Positions 1 through 7,838 of a stretch of 64,000 nt of DNA are shown piece by piece. Source of the stretch: Pseudophaeobacter sp965641885. GTDB taxonomy: Bacteria > Pseudomonadota > Alphaproteobacteria > Rhodobacterales > Rhodobacteraceae. How positions within the stretch are numbered: position 1 is the stretch's first letter; the number at the start of each line of letters is the position of its first letter. The notes under the pieces are model-generated. The model saw only the letters and a list, made by a program, of their open reading frames with translations. It did not search any database and had not been told where the DNA came from. A program made the position numbers and the translations under genes. The stretch spans positions 4,216,001-4,280,000 of the forward strand of contig OZ282574.1 of NCBI GenBank assembly GCA_965641885.1. The letters are read 5' to 3'.

Positions 1-357
1 CTGCAGATCTGCGTGCAACTCTTTTGAGCCCGATCTGGCGCAGGCCATGGCGGCCGCGGTTTCCAGCATCCGGCGGATCTCGTAGATCTGGCGCGCATCC
101 TCCCAGCTCAGCGGTGCCACAATGGGCCCCCGGTTGGGCAGAATTTCCACCAGCCCCTCGGCCTCAAGATAGCGAATCGTCTCGCGAATGACCGTCCGGC
201 TGACCCCCAGCTGGTCGCACAGGGGCCGCTCCACCAACCGCTCTCCCGGAGAAAACAGCCCCGAGATGATTGCGTCGCGCATTTTCTCCTGCACGATTTC
301 ACGAAGCGTTGCAGGAGGTTGTTCGATTTTCAGCTGAGACAGAGCAGGGTTTTTCAT
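1..357 (-). CDS. GntR-family (FCD) transcriptional regulator, partial
   Basis: Read on the minus strand from an ATG at 357, this frame stays open for 119 codons to the window edge, so the C-terminus is missing. Residues about 15-80 form a GntR winged helix-turn-helix, with recognisable stretches SGLFSPGERL, DQLGVSRTVIRE and YLEAEGLV. The following EDARQIYEIRRMLE begins an FCD effector domain. An AGG-rich sequence lies just upstream of the ATG. It is divergent from the catabolic operon beginning at 466, and a palindrome lies between the two starts. By family precedent it probably represses that operon and itself until a pathway compound binds. The inducer cannot be read from the sequence. The family assignment is firm; the target is inference from position. 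Confidence 0.85.
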   Translation of the reverse strand, partial: MKNPALSQLKIEQPPATLREIVQEKMRDAIISGLFSPGERLVERPLCDQLGVSRTVIRETIRYLEAEGLVEILPNRGPIVAPLSWEDARQIYEIRRMLETAAAMACARSGSKELHADLQ

Positions 358-399
358 GCCTCCTACCTAGCAGCGCCCCCCAGGCAAGACAACCAAGTC

Positions 400-429
400 T
401 TGACTTATGGTAATATGGTATACCATAAG
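400..429. promoter_or_regulatory. Probable GntR operator and promoter between divergent genes
   Basis: A perfect 14-bp palindrome, TATGGTATACCATA, lies at 414-427. A wider inverted repeat CTTATGGTA / TACCATAAG spans 404-412 and 421-429. A TTGACT at 400-405 could be a -35 element on the plus strand, so a bound regulator would cover the promoter. TGGTnnnACCA-like palindromes are typical of FCD-type GntR regulators, and the flanking minus-strand gene is one. Operator function is inferred. Confidence 0.5.
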
Positions 430-465
430 ATGGAGCATCGATTTCTTTCCAATTCAGGTGCCCCC

Positions 466-1068
466 ATGCCCGCAGTCATCCGCAAAACCCTGCTTCACGT
501 CGAAGAAACCCTGATCGAGGGCGGCAAAGAGGCCGCAACGCCGCTCAAGCTGATTGCCGCCATCGCCGTGATCAAAAACCCCTGGGCCGGTCGCGGCTTT
601 GTCGATGACCTGAAACCCGAAATCTTTGACTGCGCGCCGGGCCTTGGCGAGATGCTGACCCGGATGGTGCTGGAGGCGGCAGGCGGCGGCGACAGGGTCG
701 AGGGCTATGGCAAATCCGCCATTGTCGGCCTGGACGGCGAGGTCGAGCACGCCTCGGCGCTGATCCACACCCTGCGGTTTGGAAACCACTACCGCGAAGC
801 GGTTGGCGCCAAAAGCTATCTGGCCTTTTGCAACACCCGTGGCCCGGGCAACGCGCCGCTAATGATCCCGCTGATGGACAAGAACGATGGCGGGCGGCGC
901 TCGCACTACCTGACAATCCAGACCTCGGTGGCGGATGCGCCAGCGGCGGATGAAATTGTCGTGGCGCTGGGAGCTTCAATCGGAGGGCGTCCACATCACC
1001 GCATTGGCGACCGCTATCAGGACCTGAAGGATCTGGGCCATGACCTCGACAATCCCGCCGCTGTCTAA
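466..1068 (+). CDS. Amino acid synthesis family protein (DUF1185)
   Basis: A 200-residue protein starting MPAVIRKTLLHVEETLIEGG, recognised as the DUF1185 / 'amino acid synthesis' family. The family name comes from old genetics and says little about chemistry. No signal peptide or membrane segment is visible. The frame is open further upstream, but those codons run through the operator region, and family members start at the MPAV-type residues, so 466 is preferred although no strong ribosome binding site precedes it. Its last 29 bases overlap the start of the next gene, which indicates translational coupling in the operon. As the first gene of a ring-cleavage-like cluster it may act on a small amide or amino intermediate. 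That role is inference from context only. Confidence 0.7.
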   Translation: MPAVIRKTLLHVEETLIEGGKEAATPLKLIAAIAVIKNPWAGRGFVDDLKPEIFDCAPGLGEMLTRMVLEAAGGGDRVEGYGKSAIVGLDGEVEHASALIHTLRFGNHYREAVGAKSYLAFCNTRGPGNAPLMIPLMDKNDGGRRSHYLTIQTSVADAPAADEIVVALGASIGGRPHHRIGDRYQDLKDLGHDLDNPAAV

Positions 1069-2809
1069 TCTGCAGCTGCCGCCCCCCTACGGCCAGCTCA
1101 GCTATCGCGAGGCGGGCCATGGTGCGCCTTTGGTGCTGATCCACGGGGTTGGCATGCAAAGCGCCGCCTGGGCGCCACAGATCAAAGAGCTGTGCAAAAC
1201 GCACCGGGTGCTGGCGCTGGATCTCCCCGGACATGGGCACAGCGCCGCCCTGCCTGAGGCATCAGACCTCACCGCCTATGTCGCCTGGCTGCAGGCCGCC
1301 CTCAGCGCGCTTGACACTGGCCCGGTCAATCTGGCCGGCCACTCCATGGGGGCGCTGATTGCCGCAGGCCTCGCCGCAGAACACCCGGAGATGCTGCGCA
1401 GGCTGGCGGTGCTGAACGGCGTCTATCGTCGCGCCCCACAGGCCCGCAGGGCTGTTGCGGCCCGCGCCGCCGAAATCAGCCAGGGTCTGGTTGATCTGGA
1501 CACTCCGCTGGCCCGCTGGTTTGACAACACGGCGACAGACCTGCAGGCCCGAGCTGATGTTGCCACCTGGCTGTCGCAGGTCGACATCGGAGGTTACGCC
1601 ACAGCCTATGGCGCCTTTGCAAGCGGCGACCGCACCTACAGCGATGCCTGGCCAAAGATCTCGTGTCCGGTGCTGGCCCTGACCGGTGATGCCGATCCCA
1701 ACTCCACGCCCGCCATGGCCCGCGCCATGGCAGAGGCTGCGCCAGATGGGACAGTGGAAATCATTCCCGGTCGCCATATGGTTAACCTGACGGCGCCCGA
1801 GGCCGTGACCAAATGCCTTGCACAATGGCTGCTCCGTCCAGAGCACCCTGCCGCCAAGCTCACCGATCATAAATCTTATATAAAGGAGACCCCAATGGCC
1901 CCTGCCCCCCTAGATCCACGTGCTCTGCGTGACGCCTTTGGGGCCTTCATGACCGGTGTTACGGTGGTGACAAGCCATGACAGCGACGGCCAGCCCATTG
2001 GCTTTACTGCCAATTCCTTTTCCTCGGTCTCACTCGACCCGCCCTTGGTGCTGGTCTGCATGGCCAACAGCTCGCGCAATTATGATGCCCTGACACAGGC
2101 GCCAGGGTTCGCGGTGAATGTGCTTGCGGCGGACCAAAAGGAGGTCTCGAACACCTTTGCCCGACCGGTAGAGGACCGCTTTGCCACGGTGGACTGGCAC
2201 TTGGGCCCCAATGGGGCGCCCATCCTTGCCGGTGTCTCTGCGTGGTTTGACTGCACAATGTTCAAAACCGTCGAGGCCGGCGACCATGTGATCCTGATCG
2301 GCGAAGTCAAAGGCTTTGAGGCCGCAACCGCCCCCGGTCTGGGCTATGCCCGTGGTGCCTATGTCACCCCGGCAGTTGAGGCTGAGGCCCTGTCGCAGGG
2401 CGCTCATCTGGTGGTCTCGGCCCTGGTTGAGCGCGCCGGAGAGGTGCTGCTGGTGGATGATGGCAATGGCGGGTTGACCCTGCCGCAATGCCCGGTGGGG
2501 CGCGAAGGAGCGTCACAGGCGCTTATGCAACTGCTCGAAACCTCGGGGCTGAATGCCGATCCCGGCTTTATCTATTCGGTCTTTGAGGACAGCGGCCGCG
2601 CGCATCAGCATATCTCGTTTCTGTGTCAGGCCGCCGATGGCGCGCCAAAACAGGGCTGTTTCACGCCGCTGACGGATTCAACCCTGATGGAGGTGACCGA
2701 CCCGGCCCTGCGCATCATGCTTGAGCGCTTTGCCCGTGAAAGCCGCCTGGGCAACTACGGGGTGTTTTACGGCACCCAGGTCAGCGGCGATGTCCGCAAA
2801 ATCGTGTAA
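1040..2809 (+). CDS. Fusion: alpha/beta hydrolase - flavin reductase - Nudix-like domain
   Basis: One uninterrupted frame of 589 residues. Residues 1-270 are an alpha/beta hydrolase with the nucleophile elbow GHSMGA (Ser102), a likely acid Asp in TGDADP (217 or 219) and His246 in GRHMVN. From Met286 (base 1895) a flavin reductase domain runs to about 455 (FMTGVTVVTS, FTANSFSSVSLDPPLVLVC). The last 130 residues resemble a Nudix fold, but the box lacks the usual REhxEExG glutamates. An AAAGGAG ribosome binding site sits just before Met286, so the reductase may also be made alone. Stop codons exist in the other two frames at the junction, so one lost base pair could have fused two ancestral genes. 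In trigonelline degradation the hydrolase (TgnD) and reductase (TgnA) are separate proteins. Whether this is a true fusion or a frameshift cannot be told here. Confidence 0.8.
   Translation: MTSTIPPLSNLQLPPPYGQLSYREAGHGAPLVLIHGVGMQSAAWAPQIKELCKTHRVLALDLPGHGHSAALPEASDLTAYVAWLQAALSALDTGPVNLAGHSMGALIAAGLAAEHPEMLRRLAVLNGVYRRAPQARRAVAARAAEISQGLVDLDTPLARWFDNTATDLQARADVATWLSQVDIGGYATAYGAFASGDRTYSDAWPKISCPVLALTGDADPNSTPAMARAMAEAAPDGTVEIIPGRHMVNLTAPEAVTKCLAQWLLRPEHPAAKLTDHKSYIKETPMAPAPLDPRALRDAFGAFMTGVTVVTSHDSDGQPIGFTANSFSSVSLDPPLVLVCMANSSRNYDALTQAPGFAVNVLAADQKEVSNTFARPVEDRFATVDWHLGPNGAPILAGVSAWFDCTMFKTVEAGDHVILIGEVKGFEAATAPGLGYARGAYVTPAVEAEALSQGAHLVVSALVERAGEVLLVDDGNGGLTLPQCPVGREGASQALMQLLETSGLNADPGFIYSVFEDSGRAHQHISFLCQAADGAPKQGCFTPLTDSTLMEVTDPALRIMLERFARESRLGNYGVFYGTQVSGDVRKIV
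1882..1888 (+). promoter_or_regulatory. Internal ribosome binding site before flavin reductase start
   Basis: AAAGGAG lies six bases before the ATG at 1895, inside the fused frame. It has ideal sequence and spacing and suggests a separate 304-residue flavin reductase can be translated from here. Confidence 0.65.
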
Positions 2810-2823
2810 GAGAGGTGAGCCGC

Positions 2824-3861
2824 ATGAAATTTTCCTTGTTTGCGCATATGGAGCGGATCTCGCCGGATCAGGATCAGAAACAGCTCTATGACGAATTCGT
2901 CGAGCTGTGCAAAATCGCCGATCGCGGTGGCATGCATGCGGTCTGGACCGGCGAGCACCACGGGATGAATTTCACCATCTCGCCCAATCCGTTTTTAAAC
3001 CTCGTCGATCTGGCGCGCCAGACAAAGAACCTGCGCCTGGGCACTGGCACCGTGATCGCGCCGTTCTGGCACCCGATCCGCCTGGCTGGAGAGGCGGCAA
3101 TGACCGATATCATCACCGATGGGCGGCTTGATCTTGGCATTGCGCGCGGGGCGTACTCCTATGAATACGAGCGCCTGATGCCGGGCATGGATGCCTGGGA
3201 AGCAGGTCAGCGCATGCGCGAGCTGATCCCGGCTGTGCAGGGCCTGTGGCAAGGCGACTATGCGCAGGAGGGAGAGTTTCACTCTTTCCCCAAGACCACC
3301 TCCTCTCCCAAACCATTGCAGGAAAATGGCCCACCCATCTGGGTCGCCGCCCGCGATCCCAACAGTTTTGAATTTGCCGTCGCCCAGGGCTGCAATATAC
3401 AGGTGACGCCGCTGTGGCAGGGCGAGAGTGAGATCGAAAGCCTGATGTCGCGTTTTAATGAGGCCTGCGGCAAGAGCCCCGAGACGCCGCGCCCTAAAAT
3501 CATGCTGCTACAGCACAGCTATGTGGCCGACAGCCCAGAAGATGTGCAGCGCGCAGCTGAAGAGCTCAACCGGTTCTACTGCTACTTTGGCGCCTGGTTC
3601 AAAAACGAGCGCCCTGTTGATCAGGGTCTGATCGCACCACTCTCGGAGGATGAAATCAAAGCGCACCCGTTTTATTCGCCCGAGGCAATGCAGCGTGATC
3701 TGGTGATTGCCCAAGCCCCAGGCGTCATCGAGCGGCTGAAAAAATATCAGGATCTGGGCTATGATGAATATGCCTTTTGGATAGACTCCAGCATGGATTT
3801 TGAACGCAAGAAAGCCTCACTGGAGCGTTTCATCACCGAGGTGATGCCCGCCTTCGCATAA
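2824..3861 (+). CDS. LLM-class flavin-dependent monooxygenase (TgnB-like)
   Basis: A 345-residue bacterial luciferase-like monooxygenase with MKFSLFAHMERISP at the start, WTGEHHG near residue 45, GTGTVIAPFWHP near 75 and RLDLGIARGAYSYE near 105. These are the TIM-barrel landmarks of the two-component flavin oxygenases. The ATG at 2824 is chosen over a GTG at 2815 because GAGGTG sits at a good distance upstream. The gene starts 14 bases after its flavin reductase, the partner that would supply reduced FMN or FAD. The best functional match I can name is the oxygenase that opens the N-methylpyridinium ring of trigonelline. Homarine or another N-heterocycle is equally possible. The family is certain; the substrate is inference from the gene set. 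Confidence 0.85.
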   Translation: MKFSLFAHMERISPDQDQKQLYDEFVELCKIADRGGMHAVWTGEHHGMNFTISPNPFLNLVDLARQTKNLRLGTGTVIAPFWHPIRLAGEAAMTDIITDGRLDLGIARGAYSYEYERLMPGMDAWEAGQRMRELIPAVQGLWQGDYAQEGEFHSFPKTTSSPKPLQENGPPIWVAARDPNSFEFAVAQGCNIQVTPLWQGESEIESLMSRFNEACGKSPETPRPKIMLLQHSYVADSPEDVQRAAEELNRFYCYFGAWFKNERPVDQGLIAPLSEDEIKAHPFYSPEAMQRDLVIAQAPGVIERLKKYQDLGYDEYAFWIDSSMDFERKKASLERFITEVMPAFA

Positions 3862-3870
3862 GGACAGATC

Positions 3871-5337
3871 ATGCAGCAGTTTCAGCAATATATTGGCGGC
3901 CGGTTTGATGCGGGCACGGCGCAATTCGACAGTCTGGACCCCGCCACCGGCCAGGTCTGGGCCCGCATGCCCGAGGCGCGCGAGGCTGATGTCACCCGCG
4001 CAGTTCAGGCGGCTGAGGACGCCTTTTTCGCCCCCGACTGGGCCGATATGACAGCCACCCAGCGCGGCAAACTGCTAATGCGGCTGGCCGATCTGGTGAC
4101 TGAGAACGCGCAGCGGCTGGCGGCGCTTGAGACCCGCGATACCGGCAAGATCATCCGCGAGACCTCGGCCCAGATCGCCTATGTGGCGGATTATTACCGT
4201 TATTATGCTGGCCTCGCGGACAAGATCGAGGGCGCGCATCTGCCGATTGATAAGCCCGACATGGAAGTCTGGCTGCGTCGTGAACCGCTGGGTGTGGTGG
4301 CCGCTGTGGTGCCGTGGAATTCGCAGCTGTTTTTGTCAGCGGTCAAGATCGGTCCGGCGCTGGCGGCGGGCTGTACCGTGGTGCTGAAGGCCTCTGAGGA
4401 GGCGCCGGCGCCGATGCTGGAGTTTGCCCGCATCTTTGACCAGGTCGGCTTTCCCGCTGGTGTGCTGAACGTGATAACAGGGTTTGGGGCCAGCTGCGGC
4501 TCGGTGCTGACCGCGCACCCAAAGGTGGCGCATGTGGCCTTTACCGGCGGACCAGAGACCGCCCGTCACATTGTGCGCAACTCGGCCGAAAACCTCGCGT
4601 CCACCTCGCTGGAGCTGGGGGGGAAATCGCCGTTCATCGTCTTTGAGGACGCCGATCTGGAAAGCGCTGTGAACGCGCAGATCTCGGGAATTTTTGCCGC
4701 CACCGGCCAAAGCTGCGTCGCCGGATCGCGCCTGATCATTGCAAATAAGATCAAGGATCAGTTCCTCGCCCGCCTGAAAGAAAAGGCCGAAGCAGTGGTG
4801 ATTGGTGCGCCAGATGATATGGCAACCGAGGTCGGCCCGCTCTGCACCGAGGCCCAGCGCAGCCATGCCCTGTCACTGATTGCCAGCTCTGTCGAGGCAG
4901 GCGCACAGCTCATCACCGGTGGCTCAGCACTCCCCGGCGCGGGGTATTTCTTTGCGCCCACCATTCTCGACTGCGCAAATGCGCCGGACGCGCCCTGTCT
5001 GCGCCAAGAATTCTTTGGGCCTGTGCTCTCGGTACTGAGCTTTGACAGCGAAGAAGAGGCGCTGGCGCTGGCCAATGATACCGCCTTTGGGCTGGCCTCG
5101 GGGGTGTTCACCCAGAACCTGACGCGGGCGCACCGGATGATCCGGCGGCTTCGGGCTGGGATCGTCTGGGTCAACACCTACCGCGCCGTCTCGCCCATTG
5201 CGCCCTTTGGCGGCCATGGGCTCAGCGGCCATGGGCGGGAAGGCGGGCTGCAGGCAGCGCTGGATTATACAAAGGTCAAGGCGGTCTGGCTGCGCACCTC
5301 AGACGACCCAATCCCCGACCCCTTTGTAATGCGCTGA
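3871..5337 (+). CDS. NAD(P)-dependent aldehyde dehydrogenase
   Basis: A 488-residue aldehyde dehydrogenase of normal length. The general base lies in SLELGGKSP and the catalytic cysteine in TGQSCVAGSR; VVPWNSQLF near residue 150 and EEFFGPVL-type sequence (QEFFGPVLSV) near 390 are also standard. AAGGAC precedes the ATG, which follows the monooxygenase stop by nine bases. In the trigonelline scheme an aldehyde dehydrogenase (TgnC) oxidises the semialdehyde or hydroxybutyrolactone left by ring cleavage, and a related one (TgnE) handles succinate semialdehyde. Either role fits. The family call is very secure and the substrate is inferred from the operon. Confidence 0.92.
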   Translation: MQQFQQYIGGRFDAGTAQFDSLDPATGQVWARMPEAREADVTRAVQAAEDAFFAPDWADMTATQRGKLLMRLADLVTENAQRLAALETRDTGKIIRETSAQIAYVADYYRYYAGLADKIEGAHLPIDKPDMEVWLRREPLGVVAAVVPWNSQLFLSAVKIGPALAAGCTVVLKASEEAPAPMLEFARIFDQVGFPAGVLNVITGFGASCGSVLTAHPKVAHVAFTGGPETARHIVRNSAENLASTSLELGGKSPFIVFEDADLESAVNAQISGIFAATGQSCVAGSRLIIANKIKDQFLARLKEKAEAVVIGAPDDMATEVGPLCTEAQRSHALSLIASSVEAGAQLITGGSALPGAGYFFAPTILDCANAPDAPCLRQEFFGPVLSVLSFDSEEEALALANDTAFGLASGVFTQNLTRAHRMIRRLRAGIVWVNTYRAVSPIAPFGGHGLSGHGREGGLQAALDYTKVKAVWLRTSDDPIPDPFVMR

Positions 5338-5400
5338 TGTAAGGCGCGAAACCCTGCGGCGCAGGTCAGGCCGCTCTTTGTCATGGGCATTGCGGAATTT

Positions 5401-5433
5401 CTGCCTATGGTAGCCCGCAAAGACCATGGGCAG
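5401..5433. other. Stem-loop between aldehyde dehydrogenase and FAA hydrolase
   Basis: CTGCCTATGGT at 5401-5411 pairs with ACCATGGGCAG at 5423-5433 (11 bp, one G-T pair, 11-base loop). It carries the same ATGGT/ACCAT half-sites as the operator at 414-427, but much further apart. No T-run follows, so it may be an mRNA processing or stability hairpin. Confidence 0.4.
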
Positions 5434-5478
5434 GCAGGGAAGACCCCCGGCGCTCTGCCCCGCAAAGGAGCGCATGTT

Positions 5479-6177
5479 ATGAGCAAGACCCTGTTTTCCC
5501 TGCCAGAGCCCCTGGTGATCCCCGTTCAGGGCGAAGAGGCTGGCTACCCGGTTGGCCGCATTTTCTGCGTCGGGCGCAATTATGCCGCCCATGCCGCCGA
5601 GATGGGCGTCGAGGTCGACCGCGAAGCGCCGTTTTACTTCACAAAGTCCAGTGTCAACGCCGTGCTGAGCGGCGCCAGCAGCCCCTACCCGCCCGGCACC
5701 GAGAATTTTCACTATGAGATGGAACTGGCGCTGGCCATCGGCAGTCCGGTCTTTCGCGCCAGCCCTGAAGGGGCGCGCGCCGCGATCTATGGCTACGGTT
5801 GCGCCCTCGACATGACCCGGCGTGATCTGCAGATCCGCGAGCGCAAGAAACAGCGGCCCTGGGATCTGGGTAAGGATCTGGAACAGGGCACGGTCTTTGC
5901 GCCGCTGACCAAGGCCGCTGACTGGGGCGAGGTCGCCGCGCAACGCATCTGGCTGACGCTTGACGATGAAATTCAGCAAGACGCCACTCTGGCCGAGCTG
6001 ATCTGGTCCACCGAAGAAATCATCTGCCATCTCTCGGGCTACTACCACCTGCGCCCTGGTGACCTTATCCTGACTGGCACCCCGGCCGGTGTGGGTCCAG
6101 CAGTTGCCGGCCAAAAGATGACGGGTGCGATCACCGGACTGGCCCCGGTCTCTCTCAGCCTGACGGCAGCCGAGTAG
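5479..6177 (+). CDS. Fumarylacetoacetate hydrolase family protein
   Basis: A 232-residue single-domain FAH-family protein. GRIFCVGRNYAAHAAEMG near residue 27, FTKSSVNAV, HYEMELALAIG and GYGCALDMTRRDLQ mark the metal-binding FAH fold, and LTGTPAGVGP near the C-terminus is the usual closing motif. Start: ATG 5479 with AAAGGAG eight bases upstream; reading further upstream would run through a hairpin. Members hydrolyse fumarylpyruvate or acylpyruvates or decarboxylate oxo-acids, which fits late breakdown of a ring fragment. Unusually, an in-frame repeat coding for PGxK-type units begins directly after the TAG stop. Confidence 0.88.
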   Translation: MSKTLFSLPEPLVIPVQGEEAGYPVGRIFCVGRNYAAHAAEMGVEVDREAPFYFTKSSVNAVLSGASSPYPPGTENFHYEMELALAIGSPVFRASPEGARAAIYGYGCALDMTRRDLQIRERKKQRPWDLGKDLEQGTVFAPLTKAADWGEVAAQRIWLTLDDEIQQDATLAELIWSTEEIICHLSGYYHLRPGDLILTGTPAGVGPAVAGQKMTGAITGLAPVSLSLTAAE

Positions 6178-6237
6178 CCAGGCTTTAAACCTGGCCGCAA
6201 ACCTGGCCTCAAGTCTGGCTGCAAACCAAGCCGCAAA
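6178..6237 (+). repeat. Five degenerate 12-bp tandem repeats in frame after a stop codon
   Basis: Five 12-base units close to CCTGGCCGCAAA follow the FAA hydrolase TAG with no gap. In the frame of that gene they read PGFK, PGRK, PGLK, SGCK, PSRK. The frame stays open to a TAG at 6310, so readthrough would add about 45 mostly basic residues. Confidence 0.7.
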
Positions 6238-6717
6238 CAGAGATGTCAGGTACGAAAGAAGCAAGCACATGTGCGCTCAGTCCATTCGCAAAGGAAGCTT
6301 TGCTTTGCATAGTATAGGCGAGACAGCATAGGCTATGCCTGCATCAGTGCCGTAACCACGGGGGGAGGTTCTGCAATTGCCTGCGCGGTCGTGTCGCCAC
6401 ATCCGCCCGCAAAGAAGGATTGATATTCAAAAGGTATAGTGTTGATATGTATCAGGTCGACGCAAGTACTTACAATCTTGTAACACAACCTATTGCCGGA
6501 GCAGGCTGATCTTCGGGCCGGCAATTTCATGAGTAAAAAATGCATAATCCAGCATTGATAGTTACGAATGCACCCAATAGCAGGGGGTCAACCGGTTCGT
6601 TTAGCGAACTGCGCATGATCATCTGAGATCAAAATGAACAGAATCGAGCCGCCCGTCGCAACATTGTTATGTGACCGCGACAGGGTGGTAAAAATGAAGG
6701 TCAAAGGGAGGAACCAT
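6238..6717. other. Non-coding stretch upstream of TRAP transporter genes
   Basis: No convincing gene is seen here. The sequence is more AT-rich than its surroundings. An inverted repeat TGATA-TG-TATCA at 6443-6454 has the size of a GntR-type operator. GATCATCTGAGATC near 6618 is a second imperfect palindrome. The dctP promoter should be here, but no clear -35/-10 pair could be fixed. Confidence 0.4.
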
Positions 6718-7764
6718 ATGACCACTCGCAGAAAGCTTCTTGGAGCCGCAGGCGCCGCCGCCATCGCGACACTCTGTGCCACCCAGGCATTTGCCGACAA
6801 TGTAACGCTGAAAATGCACCAGTTCCTGCCAGCTCAGGCCAATGTGCCAAAGCTGATTCTGGACGTCTGGGCTGACAAAGTCGAAGCGGCCTCCGGTGGC
6901 GAGATCACCATTGACCGCTATCCGTCGATGCAGCTGGGTGGCAAGCCGCCAGAGCTGATGGACCAGGCCATTGATGGCGTTGCCGACATCGTCTGGACCG
7001 TTGTCGCCTACACACCCGGTCGCTATCCTTCGACCGAAGTGTTCGAGTTGCCCTTCATGATGACCAATGCCCGTGCCACCTCGCACGCCTATTGGGAAAT
7101 GTTCGAAAAGCACATGAAGGACACCGAGTTCAAGGATGTTGAAATCCTGGGCACCTGGGTCCACGGCCCCGGCCTGATCCACACCTCTGATCCGGTTGAA
7201 ACACCCGGTGATCTGCAGGGCATGAAGATCCGTGGCGGTGGCCGTTCGGTCAACTCTTTGCTGACACAGCTGGGTGCAACCCCCGTTGGCATGCCGGTTC
7301 CTGCGATCCCCGAAGGCCTGTCCAAAGGCGTGATCGACGGCACCACCATCCCATGGGAAGTGACCACCGCGCTGAAGGTGCCTGAGCTGGTCGGAAACCA
7401 CACCGAGTTCACCGGCAAGGCGCTCTATTCGCTGACCTTTGTTCTGGCGATGAACAAAGAGAAATACGCCAGCCTCTCCGACGCACAGAAAAAGGCAATT
7501 GATGACAATTCCGGCTTGGAGTTCTCGATCTTTGCTGGTGGCGTCATGGAAGATGCTGATGGCCCGGCCCGTGAGTTCGCCTTGGACAACGGCAACAATG
7601 TCATCACCCTCGACCAGGACAAGACAACCGAATGGCGTCAGCTGTCCCAGCCCGTCTACGACAAGTGGCTCGCGGATATGGCCGAAAAAGGCGTCGATGG
7701 TCAGGGGCTTCTGGAAGAGGCTTCTTACCTGATCGAAAAGTACACGCCACAATACATTAAATAA
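6718..7764 (+). CDS. dctP: TRAP transporter substrate-binding protein (DctP family)
   Basis: A 348-residue periplasmic solute receptor. Residues 1-26 are a signal peptide with a twin-arginine-like start (TTRRKLLGAAGAAAI) ending ATQAFA. The mature part has the DctP pattern: LKMHQFLPAQ, KVEAASGGEITIDRYPSMQLGG, and PGDLQGMKIRGGG near residue 160, with the arginine that usually binds a ligand carboxylate. GGGAGG precedes ATG 6718; an in-frame ATG further upstream would place extra residues before the signal peptide and is rejected. It heads the transporter operon next to the ring-cleavage genes, so it probably binds their carboxylated substrate. That substrate is inferred. Confidence 0.92.
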   Translation: MTTRRKLLGAAGAAAIATLCATQAFADNVTLKMHQFLPAQANVPKLILDVWADKVEAASGGEITIDRYPSMQLGGKPPELMDQAIDGVADIVWTVVAYTPGRYPSTEVFELPFMMTNARATSHAYWEMFEKHMKDTEFKDVEILGTWVHGPGLIHTSDPVETPGDLQGMKIRGGGRSVNSLLTQLGATPVGMPVPAIPEGLSKGVIDGTTIPWEVTTALKVPELVGNHTEFTGKALYSLTFVLAMNKEKYASLSDAQKKAIDDNSGLEFSIFAGGVMEDADGPAREFALDNGNNVITLDQDKTTEWRQLSQPVYDKWLADMAEKGVDGQGLLEEASYLIEKYTPQYIK

Positions 7765-7779
7765 GCTAGCAATACTGTC

Positions 7780-7815
7780 AAAGGGCCGCAGCTGCATTTG
7801 GTGCCGCGGCCCTTT
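7780..7815 (+). terminator. Stem-loop between dctP and dctQ (attenuator)
   Basis: AAAGGGCCGC at 7780-7789 pairs perfectly with GCGGCCCTTT at 7806-7815. Such hairpins after a binding-protein gene usually protect its mRNA or cut transcription of the membrane subunits, giving excess binding protein. Confidence 0.7.
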
Positions 7816-7838
7816 GCGTATAAAAAAGGGTATTCACC

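Noticed and set aside
6667..7797. A 376-codon minus-strand frame opposite dctP
   Set aside because: It exactly shadows dctP, starts inside intergenic sequence and shows no protein family.
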